Assembly (NCBI GenBank): GCA_945883455.1
Contig: CAMCXJ010000091.1
Coordinates: forward strand, 1 to 8,671
DNA: 8,671 nt
DNA from: Prosthecobacter debontii
Lineage (GTDB): Bacteria; Verrucomicrobiota; Verrucomicrobiia; Verrucomicrobiales; Akkermansiaceae
Reading direction: 5' to 3'
Part shown: in pieces, positions 1-5,698 of the stretch
Layout of the letters: the number at the start of each line of letters is the position of its first letter
How positions within the stretch are numbered: the first letter of the stretch is position 1
Notes under the pieces: model-generated
Told to the model about the DNA's origin: nothing
Database searches by the model: none
What the model saw: only the letters and a program-made list of their open reading frames with translations
Translations under genes and position numbers: made by a program

Positions 1-408
1 AACCGCATCGCAGGCGGCGATATCTATTACTCTCCACTTGTGAAAAACCCTGCCGGCGGGGAAACCCTTGCCTTATACTTCGGCTTCGATGAGGACGTAA
101 TGAGTGACCGCACCCGCCGCCAGCTCGAGATCGTCGCTACCATGCTCAAGAGCGACCCCAATAAGAAGATCACACTCAGTGGCCACACCGACGCTCTAGG
201 CACTGAGGATTATAACGACCGTCTTTCAGCCAACCGCGCTGCCATTGTTCGCGATTTCCTCGCGATTTCCGGAGTTCCCACCACACAGATCGTAACTATC
301 GCCAGAGGCTCATCCCAGCCCCGCCGCCCCAACGCCACAGAAACCGGCGAGGACAACCCCGACGGGCGCCGCGCCAACCGTCGCACGGAGGTTTATCTGG
401 ATTTCTGA
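1..408 (+). CDS. OmpA-family protein, C-terminal part (5' end outside window)
   Basis: The reading frame is open from base 1, so the gene begins upstream; 135 residues and the stop are visible. The segment is an OmpA-like peptidoglycan-binding domain. It shows the LxGHTDxxG signature (G61-H62-T63-D64, G67), the N-x-x-LS-x-x-RA helix (N72, L75, S76, R79, A80), and the closing G-RRANRR-TEV block (G122 to V131). In this family the conserved Asp of GHTD and the Arg of the LSxxRA helix bind the diaminopimelate of peptidoglycan; here these would be D64 and R79, both intact. Such domains anchor the outer membrane to the cell wall, as part of a porin, a Pal-type lipoprotein or a motor protein. The N-terminal half is missing, so I cannot say which. 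The domain is complete and nothing in it is broken. Confidence 0.88.
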   Translation, partial: NRIAGGDIYYSPLVKNPAGGETLALYFGFDEDVMSDRTRRQLEIVATMLKSDPNKKITLSGHTDALGTEDYNDRLSANRAAIVRDFLAISGVPTTQIVTIARGSSQPRRPNATETGEDNPDGRRANRRTEVYLDF

Positions 409-452
409 AAGAGCGGGCTTGCTTCGTCGAACATCCCAAATGCTTTCTTGTA

Positions 453-1061
453 ATGAATGACGCGGCGCAACCCAAGCTGCTCGGATTTGCCGGTCAACGA
501 GATGTGATAGATTCGGAGCGCTTGCGTGCCGTGACGCGCTGCGAGGTTATTGCGATGAGGGATCTGTTAGGAAAACGAATGATTGCAATTACCAGCGCTG
601 CACCGGGTGCTGATGGGGTTTTCCTGAAAACCTGCGTGGAGCTTCGTATCCCTGTCATCGTAATCCTGCCGTTTCCCGAGGAGCAGTTTGATGACGAATA
701 TAAAGACGCTGAGGAATGGGCAATGACGAGGCAGCTATGCAGCGTGGCTCTCGCAATGTATGTTGTTCCCGGCAACCATCTAGCTTCAGATGCCCATCAT
801 TTGGTGACTCAGCAATTGCTCGAATGGGCGGATGCATTCTTGATCGTATCGAACGGCGAGCTGCAAGAAGGAGCGTCTTGCACCGCAGAAGCAGTGAAGG
901 AAGCGCGAGATCTAGGCATTCCCTCACGAATGATTGATGTGGTGAGCTACACGGCGAAATGGGAAACCCCGCCCGACCCAAGGCGCAAGGCGAGACACGG
1001 ATTCGATACTAGGGCAGATCTGCTGAATTTCCTAGATGCGCGTTTTTCAGAGCAAGGGTGA
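453..1061 (+). CDS. SLOG-like Rossmann-fold protein of unknown role
   Basis: This is a 202-residue soluble protein with no signal peptide or membrane segment. Its layout matches the SLOG/DprA/LOG-like nucleotide-binding fold. A first strand ends in G-F-A-G-Q-R-D (11-17), in place of the usual GHR loop. A second glycine loop follows, S-A-A-P-G-A-D-G (48-55), resembling SGxAxGAD. Then come V-I-L-P-F-P (70-75) and a late strand with an acidic/glycine loop and T-A-E-A-V-x-x-A-R-x-L-G-I-P (144-157), like the GGTA helix of the family. Such domains bind nucleotides or nucleotide-derived signals and often sit in defence or signalling loci. No effector domain or recognisable partner is adjacent here, so the role is open. 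It starts 44 bp after the OmpA-like gene on the same strand, and I see no good ribosome binding site before ATG 453. The fold assignment is by eye from motif order. Confidence 0.62.
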   Translation: MNDAAQPKLLGFAGQRDVIDSERLRAVTRCEVIAMRDLLGKRMIAITSAAPGADGVFLKTCVELRIPVIVILPFPEEQFDDEYKDAEEWAMTRQLCSVALAMYVVPGNHLASDAHHLVTQQLLEWADAFLIVSNGELQEGASCTAEAVKEARDLGIPSRMIDVVSYTAKWETPPDPRRKARHGFDTRADLLNFLDARFSEQG

Positions 1062-1079
1062 GTGCTGCCAGGGGGTCGG

Positions 1080-1616
1080 CTACACCCGGATGCGCTGAGT
1101 GTTCGCTGAGTTGAGAAACGCGGTGATCTCAGCAAGCAGCGCGTCGCATTGGCGGTTCCACTTGGATTTTCCGCGCAAGATCATGGTGCTTTCGCGCAGG
1201 CCGGTGAAGCGGATGTCCTCCGCGCCCGCTTCACGTAGCTGGGAGAGTTCGGTGCGGATCGTTTCGAAAAATGCTAGCTCAAAGCCATTGCCCGCGGAGC
1301 GCGCGGCCTCGATCAATGAGACGGTGAGCGGCGGGGCGAGCAGCTCCAGCTTTTCCGCGATGCGTTCGCAGCCGATTTTCACCAGCATTTTTCGCATGCG
1401 CTCGAATAGATCCCCGAGGTGAAGCAGACGCAGCGAACATTGATTCTCAAGGTAAAGCTCCACGCCGTTGCGGATCTCTGCAATCAGCGGGAAATCCTCA
1501 TCATTGGCGGCGCGAGCGGCGCGGTGCAGCGCGTCTTCCAGCCACGCGGTGTCATAATCGAACACCTGGTGGGTGCCGATCTGTAACGCGGGACGGTTGC
1601 CGATGAAAGAGATCAC
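1080..1616 (-). CDS. Hypothetical protein downstream of nrdR
   Basis: I do not recognise this 178-residue protein. It appears soluble and mostly helical, with two cysteines in the middle region and one near the C-terminus. It has no signal peptide, membrane segment or obvious catalytic motif. The start is GTG at 1616; no ATG near it fits, and no clear Shine-Dalgarno precedes it. It lies 25 bp behind nrdR on the same strand, so the two are probably co-transcribed. It converges on the SLOG-like gene with only 18 bp between the stops. Its GC and codon use look like those of its neighbours, so it is likely a resident gene. A link to nucleotide metabolism is suggested only by its position after nrdR. 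Confidence 0.72.
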   Translation of the reverse strand: MISFIGNRPALQIGTHQVFDYDTAWLEDALHRAARAANDEDFPLIAEIRNGVELYLENQCSLRLLHLGDLFERMRKMLVKIGCERIAEKLELLAPPLTVSLIEAARSAGNGFELAFFETIRTELSQLREAGAEDIRFTGLRESTMILRGKSKWNRQCDALLAEITAFLNSANTQRIRV

Positions 1617-1641
1617 AAAAAGTCGTTTTGAGGGTGACGGT

Positions 1642-2133
1642 TCATTCTTTGAAAAGGCGGCGCTGGAAGGTATCGCGTGCGGCGCGGCGTGAGAGGGATT
1701 GGATCTCGGCGATGAACTCGGTGACGTTCTCGAATTGCCGATAAACGGATACGTAACGGATGTAAGCTACAGGATCGATCTGATGAAGCTTGTCCATCAC
1801 CTTCGCCCCGATGGATGCGGAGGGCACCTCGCTTAGGTGATCCTTGTGCAAATCTGTCAAAATCTCCTCCACCGCGCGGTCGAGTCGCTCCATTGAGACT
1901 GGCCGTTTCTCGCAAGCCTTGATCAAGCCGCCCATGAGTTTTTCGCGGTTCAGTGATTCGCGCGTGCCGTCCCGCTTCACGACACGGAGCTCTGTACGTT
2001 CGATTTGCTCGTAGGTTGTGTAACGGTAGGTACATTTCGTGCATTCCCTGCGCCGTCGAATCGTCGTTCCATCTTTCGAGGAGCGCGAATCGAGCACTTT
2101 GTCTTTTTGGGAGCCACATTGGACGCAACGCAT
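1642..2133 (-). CDS. nrdR: Transcriptional repressor NrdR
   Basis: NrdR is the nucleotide-sensing repressor of ribonucleotide reductase genes. It pairs a zinc ribbon that binds DNA with an ATP-cone that reads ATP/dATP. The zinc-ribbon ligands are Cys3, Cys6, Cys31 and Cys34, around the family signature V-L-D-S-R (13-17) and I-R-R-R-R-E-C (25-31), followed by Y-R-Y-T-T-Y-E (36-42). The ATP-cone follows from about residue 47, beginning L-R-V-V-K-R-D-G. The protein has 163 residues, close to the usual 150-160. I chose ATG 2133 because NrdR proteins begin MxCxxC; a longer in-frame TTG start at 2160 would add nine unconserved residues. No typical NrdR box is visible in the upstream spacer, and no nrd structural gene is in the window. 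Confidence 0.95.
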   Translation of the reverse strand: MRCVQCGSQKDKVLDSRSSKDGTTIRRRRECTKCTYRYTTYEQIERTELRVVKRDGTRESLNREKLMGGLIKACEKRPVSMERLDRAVEEILTDLHKDHLSEVPSASIGAKVMDKLHQIDPVAYIRYVSVYRQFENVTEFIAEIQSLSRRAARDTFQRRLFKE

Positions 2134-2194
2134 GAGTGGAAATCGGAAACGGTGATGCAAAAGCTACCCATACCCATGGTGTCGTCAACGCAAA

Positions 2195-2216
2195 AACTAC
2201 GGCATATTTAGTAGTT
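2195..2216. repeat. Inverted repeat in nrdR upstream region
   Basis: AACTAC (2195-2200) is matched by GTAGTT (2211-2216) across a 10-base AT-rich spacer. The spacer contains TATTTA, read TAAATA on the minus strand, which could serve as a -10 element for nrdR about 75 bp before its start. Either an operator around the nrdR promoter or chance would explain it. It does not resemble the NrdR-box consensus. Confidence 0.3.
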
Positions 2217-2228
2217 GAGCCTAAATTA

Positions 2229-2260
2229 TTAGAAAATCTTATCTGTTAGATTTTTCTAAC
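2229..2260. repeat. AT-rich nested inverted repeat between divergent genes
   Basis: TTAGAAAATCT (2229-2239) pairs with AGATTTTTCTAA (2248-2259) with one bulged T. Nested in it is a perfect repeat, GTTAGA (2245-2250) and TCTAAC (2255-2260), with a TTTT loop. The block is much more AT-rich than its surroundings. It lies between divergently transcribed genes, so neither gene needs a terminator here. An operator or an UP-like promoter element is more likely. Confidence 0.4.
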
Positions 2261-2283
2261 TTTTGAGGTGATGGCGAACCTTT

Positions 2284-2304
2284 CTGTGACCAAATCGTCA
2301 CTTT
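2284..2304 (+). promoter_or_regulatory. Candidate Pho box upstream of the glycosyltransferase-phosphoesterase gene
   Basis: CTGTGAC (2284-2290), CAAA, TCGTCAC (2295-2301), then TTT. The half-sites recur with the 11-bp phasing of the PhoB box (consensus CTGTCAT-N4-CTGTCAC), and each matches 5 of 7 positions. It ends 75 bp before the start at 2377. The same core, GTGRC-N6-GTCAC, recurs at 7092-7107 (minus orientation) and 8200-8215. Those sites lie upstream of phosphate-uptake genes, which is the main reason to believe in it. Confidence 0.5.
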
Positions 2305-2357
2305 TGCGGGGCTGTGCAGGCGGTGTCAGGTGAGTGTGATGCCAGCGAAAGCAGAAG

Positions 2358-2373
2358 TTAACTTATCTTAACT
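2358..2373 (+). repeat. Direct repeat TTAACT just before the start codon
   Basis: TTAACT occurs at 2358-2363 and 2368-2373, a 10-bp (one helical turn) period, ending 3 bp before ATG 2377. It sits where a Shine-Dalgarno sequence would be; none is present. The second unit, CTTAACTA, resembles the YTTAAYYW unit of cyanobacterial Pho boxes, but the period is 10 instead of 11 and the place is unusual. It may be chance. Confidence 0.25.
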
Positions 2374-2376
2374 ATC

Positions 2377-4380
2377 ATGAAAATCGACATCGTGACGGAT
2401 ACCTTCGCCCCGGATGTGAACGGGGTGGCTATGACCTTAGGTCGGCTCAGCAACGGATTACGGAACCGTGGGCACCGCGTCCACGTGATCCGCACCGGCG
2501 AGGGCAAGCGCGGCGAGACCATCGCCGCCTCGATTCCACTGCCGGGATACAAAGAGGTGCGCGTGGGGTTGCCCGGGCCGTTCAAGCTCCGCAAGCGTTG
2601 GATGCGTAAGCGTCCCGATGTCATCTACGTCGCCACAGAAAGTCCCCTAGGTAAGTCTGCCGTGAAAGCAGCCAAGGCGCTCGGCATTCCGGTAGCAACC
2701 GGTTTTCACACGAACTTTCACGAGTATATGGAGCGTTACTGCCTTGGCGGTCTGCAACCGATGGCGATGGCCTATCTCAAGCGTTTTCATGGGCGTGCGA
2801 ACTGCACCCTCGCCCCTTCGCCGGAGCTGGTGGAGCGTCTCACGGCCGAGGGTTTCACAAACGTCCATCTGCTCGGGCGCGGAGTGGACACAGCGCTGTT
2901 CGATCCTAGGAAACGCTGCGAAAACCTGCGTGCCGAGTGGGGTGCAAGAGCCGCCGCTCCCGTGGCGATGGTGGTGGGTCGTGTGGCGGCGGAAAAAAAC
3001 CTAGAGCTCGCGATGATCGCCTTTTCCGAAATGCGCGCTGCCGTGCCAGACCTACAATGCGTCGTGGTCGGTGACGGGCCGATCCGCGAAAAGCTCGCCG
3101 CGAAGCATCCGTGGATACATTTCACTGGAGTGCAGACGGGGGATGATTTAGCGAGGCATTATGCCTCTGCGGACATCCTACTTTTTCCCAGCGAAACAGA
3201 GACCTTCGGGAATGTAGTGCTTGAGGGCATGGCTAGCGGTTTGGCTACGGTCAGTTATGACTACGCTGCCGCCGCGCGCTACGTGGAGCACGGCGTCAAC
3301 GGTCTGAAAGCGCCTAAAGGTGATGTGGCCGCTTTTCTCGTGCACGCCCATGCAGCGCTAGCCATACGCGCGGGTCATGGCATGCGGATTGCCGCCCGCG
3401 AACTGGCGGAGACGCAGGGCTGGGCAGCGGTCGTCGCCGAGTTTGAGGCGCGGCTCGTATCAATTACCCCTTCGCCGGAAAGTCCCCGCAAGCCCTACAC
3501 CAAGCCGCCCCGCATCGGGAAACGTCAGAAGGTTTCCTACCGCACTGTTTTCCTCTCCGATATTCACCTCGGCACGCTCGATAGCAAGGCCACAGAGGTC
3601 GTCGATTTCCTCAAGCAAATCCGCTGTGAAAAGCTCGTCCTCAACGGCGATATCATCGATGGCTGGGCGCTCAAGCGCGGCTCGAAATGGCTACCGCGCC
3701 ACAGCCGTGTGATCCGGAAAATTCTCAAGATGTCGGAGAAAGGGAAAACCGAGATCGTCTATCTGCGCGGCAACCATGACGATATTTTAGAGCGCTTCCT
3801 GCCGCTCGCTTTCGGGAAAATCCGTTTCACCAAGGAGCATATCCACGAGGCTGCGAACGGTGTCCGCTACCTCGTCGTTCATGGCGACGGCTTCGACAGC
3901 GTCTCCACGAACCACAAGTGGCTCGCTTCCCTTGGCGCGGTCGGATACGACACTCTCCTCCACATCAACCGTTGGTATAACCGCTGGCGCGCATGGCAGG
4001 GTAAGGAATATTTTTCCCTCAGCAAGCGGGTGAAGGCCAAGGTGAAATCCGCTGTCAGCTTCATCGATAAATACGAGGCTCTCCTCCAAGAGCTCGCTGT
4101 TCACAAAGGTTGCGACGGCATCATCTGCGGTCACATTCACACGCCCGAGGACAAACGAGTCGGCGAGATCCATTACCTCAACTCCGGCGACTGGGTCGAA
4201 AGCATGACCGCCATTGTCGAGCACCATGATGGCCGCATGGAGCTGATCCATTTCGAGGAATTCATGGCGCTGTGCCACCTCAAGAGCATCGAGCGCGCAA
4301 AGGCCGCCGACCGCGATGTAAAACCCGTTGCTACCGACAGGCATTCCATCGAACAACACGAAATCCTCCTCGCCGAGTAG
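2377..4380 (+). CDS. Fused GT4 glycosyltransferase / PlcP-type metallophosphoesterase (predicted lipid remodelling enzyme)
   Basis: This 667-residue cytosolic protein has two complete domains. Residues 1-360 are a GT4, GT-B fold glycosyltransferase of the SqdX/MgtA type: D-T-F-x-P-x-x-N-G-V (8-17), G-F-H-T-N-F (109-114), V-G-R-x-x-x-E-K-N (200-208; R202 and K207 contact the donor) and the EX7E pair E275/E283. Residues 387-640 are a metallophosphoesterase close to the PlcP phospholipase C of Sinorhizobium, with all metal motifs: D395-x-H397, G424-D425-x-x-D428, G465-N-H-D468, H502-G-D, G585-H-I-H588, then N602-x-G-D-W-V-E-S609. A Pro/Lys-rich linker (362-386) joins them. No in-frame ATG lies between M336 and M452, so the second domain cannot easily start alone. 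In phosphate-starved bacteria PlcP frees diacylglycerol and a glycosyltransferase makes glycolipid from it; here one chain could do both. LpxH-type UDP-diacylglucosamine hydrolase is the main alternative for the second half. The sugar donor is unknown. Confidence 0.9.
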   Translation: MKIDIVTDTFAPDVNGVAMTLGRLSNGLRNRGHRVHVIRTGEGKRGETIAASIPLPGYKEVRVGLPGPFKLRKRWMRKRPDVIYVATESPLGKSAVKAAKALGIPVATGFHTNFHEYMERYCLGGLQPMAMAYLKRFHGRANCTLAPSPELVERLTAEGFTNVHLLGRGVDTALFDPRKRCENLRAEWGARAAAPVAMVVGRVAAEKNLELAMIAFSEMRAAVPDLQCVVVGDGPIREKLAAKHPWIHFTGVQTGDDLARHYASADILLFPSETETFGNVVLEGMASGLATVSYDYAAAARYVEHGVNGLKAPKGDVAAFLVHAHAALAIRAGHGMRIAARELAETQGWAAVVAEFEARLVSITPSPESPRKPYTKPPRIGKRQKVSYRTVFLSDIHLGTLDSKATEVVDFLKQIRCEKLVLNGDIIDGWALKRGSKWLPRHSRVIRKILKMSEKGKTEIVYLRGNHDDILERFLPLAFGKIRFTKEHIHEAANGVRYLVVHGDGFDSVSTNHKWLASLGAVGYDTLLHINRWYNRWRAWQGKEYFSLSKRVKAKVKSAVSFIDKYEALLQELAVHKGCDGIICGHIHTPEDKRVGEIHYLNSGDWVESMTAIVEHHDGRMELIHFEEFMALCHLKSIERAKAADRDVKPVATDRHSIEQHEILLAE

Positions 4381-4699
4381 TTGGGACGTCTGCAAAAAGT
4401 CCTTTCGTATTGAATCGTGGCTGGGGATTCCAAGCCTAGGCTGTTGTAGAGGAATCTTGCCCTAACTTCCCAATAAGAGCACGGACTTTTGGCAAACGTT
4501 CTAAACGTTAACGTGAGGCGGATGGGGTCTATGCCGGCATTTGGTTGAAACGGAGGTCGCGGAGGAAAGCGGAGGTAACGGAGAAAGAGTTGAAAATTCC
4601 TGTTTTCCTAACTCCGTGACCTCAGTTTCTTCTCCGATTATTGGAAGCGCCCGCCAAGCTGAAAAGCCCCGTCTCCTGCGTAGGGCACCATCCATCACT
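4381..4699. other. Convergent spacer without genes
   Basis: These 319 bases separate the fusion gene from a convergent minus-strand gene. I see no supportable coding region; the short open frames here have no family character. It contains a 10-bp palindrome, AGCCTAGGCT (4433-4442), two copies of AAACGTT (4494-4500 and 4503-4509), and the CGGAG-rich hairpin listed separately. No classical stem-plus-T-run terminator is obvious for either gene. Confidence 0.7.
4551..4623. repeat. CGGAG-rich repeat folding into a long hairpin
   Basis: CGGAGG starts at 4551, 4560 and 4570, and CGGAGA at 4579, giving spacings of 9, 10 and 9 bases. GAGGTAACGGAG (4572-4583) is matched on the other strand by CTCCGTGACCTC (4612-4623), 11 of 12. 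The loop adds AGTT/AACT (4588-4591 with 4610-4613) and GAAAA/TTTTC (4592-4596 with 4603-4607) pairs, so the whole block can fold. Similar short-period CGGAG intergenic repeats are, from memory, dispersed in genomes of Planctomycetes and Verrucomicrobia. It may also act as a bidirectional barrier between convergent genes. Confidence 0.5.
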
Positions 4700-5371
4700 T
4701 TAGGTTTTACGGAACATTAGCAGCGCCTCTCGCAAGCCCGCGAGAGCTGCTGGTGACAAAGGGGTCGTGTGCAAGTCGAGAAACCCGAGCAACACCTCTC
4801 GCCGCTCCCGGGTATCGACCCCGCGACGCTCCGCCTCGGTGAGAAATTGGGGGATGATCTCACCCAGCAACTCCAGGTGCAGGCGGTCGTTGCTGGTTTT
4901 CTCCGGGTCATTCCGGTGATGCCAGGCATGCAGCTTGCCGATGAACAGCGAAAGCGGATCCAGCAAAGGAATCCCCTCTACCTCGACACCGAAACCATAA
5001 GGCCGGTCCGGCCCGTCATCCACCCATGGCAGGGCTTCGAGGACTTCGACTTGCGTTGCCCTGCCATCGGGCAGTTCGATCGGGGCGACATAGTTCCTGC
5101 CCAGACCCGGTGGTTCCTTTCGCGTGATGGAAACGAACCCCTTGATGGTCGCCCCTTCCCTTTTGAGCGCCTGCGCAACCGCCTTCGCGACGAGGCGGGT
5201 GCCGCGCAGATCAATGTCCTTGCTGAACATGGGTTTGCCGTCACCCACATTGAACGCGCTCGCCCATGCCCCGACCGCCAATCCACCGACCATCACATAC
5301 TCACCGCCGGCATCCTCCGCCACCTCACGCAGCGCCTTGGCAAAATCGGTTAGAGTGACAATTCGTTCCAT
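4700..5371 (-). CDS. Nucleotidyltransferase-fold protein, possible toxin of a two-gene module
   Basis: This 223-residue protein carries a minimal nucleotidyltransferase signature. Y-V-M-V-G-G-L-A (25-32) gives the GG loop, and S-K-D-I-D-L (50-55) gives the metal-binding D52-x-D54. Further on, L-F-I-G-K-L-H-A-W followed by R, K and N-D resembles the conserved lysine helix of AbiEii-like and related stand-alone nucleotidyltransferases. These enzymes transfer nucleotides to RNA or protein and often serve as toxins. I chose ATG 5371 because the conserved domain starts about 20 residues later; the frame stays open to 5656, but that extension is low-complexity and overlaps another gene out of frame. 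Its start lies 22 bp inside the end of the upstream small gene, which suggests translational coupling. A housekeeping or orphan nucleotidyltransferase is the alternative. Confidence 0.75.
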   Translation of the reverse strand: MERIVTLTDFAKALREVAEDAGGEYVMVGGLAVGAWASAFNVGDGKPMFSKDIDLRGTRLVAKAVAQALKREGATIKGFVSITRKEPPGLGRNYVAPIELPDGRATQVEVLEALPWVDDGPDRPYGFGVEVEGIPLLDPLSLFIGKLHAWHHRNDPEKTSNDRLHLELLGEIIPQFLTEAERRGVDTRERREVLLGFLDLHTTPLSPAALAGLREALLMFRKT

Positions 5372-5586
5372 CGGTAAATGGGGACTTTCTTTGAAACTGG
5401 TTTGCGGCGCAAAGCCGAAGACCAATCGATCTTCAGCGGCCCGGCCTCCTGCATCCGCTTCGCCTGCTCCCATGCCTCCGGCGAGTCCCGCCATGCCACC
5501 CGTGCGGCGTGCTCCTCCGCCACCAATCGTTGGTGAAGCTCGCTGCCCCATTCCGTCTCGATGACCTCGATGCCTTCCACAGCCAT
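5350..5586 (-). CDS. Small hypothetical protein overlapping the nucleotidyltransferase gene
   Basis: This is a 78-residue protein of no family I recognise. The first two thirds look helical and rich in Ala, Glu and Trp; the tail, R-R-K-P-V-S-K-K, is basic. There is no signal peptide and no visible DNA-binding motif. ATG 5586 is given as the start. An upstream in-frame GTG at 5595 has AGGA six bases before it, so the true start may be three codons earlier. It runs 22 bp into the nucleotidyltransferase gene on the same strand. A small gene coupled to a downstream nucleotidyltransferase is the usual order of an antitoxin-toxin pair, but that role is inference. It lies 112 bp behind the porin gene and could also be read from its transcript. 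Confidence 0.55.
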   Translation of the reverse strand: MAVEGIEVIETEWGSELHQRLVAEEHAARVAWRDSPEAWEQAKRMQEAGPLKIDWSSALRRKPVSKKVPIYRWNELSL

Positions 5587-5698
5587 CCAATACACACGAT
5601 TTCCTAAGCTTTGCAAACCTGCTTTTGGTGCCGTGCCCAATTGCCCATCGGAACATCCAATTTCTGGAGCCTCGACCGCTTTCGTCAAAACCGCCGGA

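Noticed and set aside
1613..2188. Second long minus-strand frame over nrdR
   Set aside because: The nrdR frame has the complete zinc-ribbon cysteines and ATP-cone; the overlapping frame is Arg/Pro-rich shadow sequence.
2229..2260. AT-rich inverted repeat as a rho-independent terminator
   Set aside because: It lies upstream of both divergent genes, and the stem is AT-rich and weak; a control site is more likely.
3463..3540. The fusion gene as two separate genes joined by a sequencing error
   Set aside because: There is no in-frame ATG for the second domain between residues 336 and 452, no ribosome binding site in the linker, and no shift in composition across it.
3787..4395. Long open frame on the minus strand opposite the phosphoesterase domain (202 residues)
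   Set aside because: It is antisense to a domain with every catalytic motif intact, shows no family character, and is a by-product of high-GC codon use.
4769..5353. Plus-strand open frame of 194 residues opposite the nucleotidyltransferase gene
   Set aside because: The minus-strand frame carries GG and DxD motifs and a coupled upstream gene; the plus frame has no recognisable features.
5372..5656. N-terminal extension of the nucleotidyltransferase gene to 5656
   Set aside because: The added 95 residues are Gly/Arg/Ala-rich and overlap the small gene out of frame; the conserved domain needs only the start at 5371.
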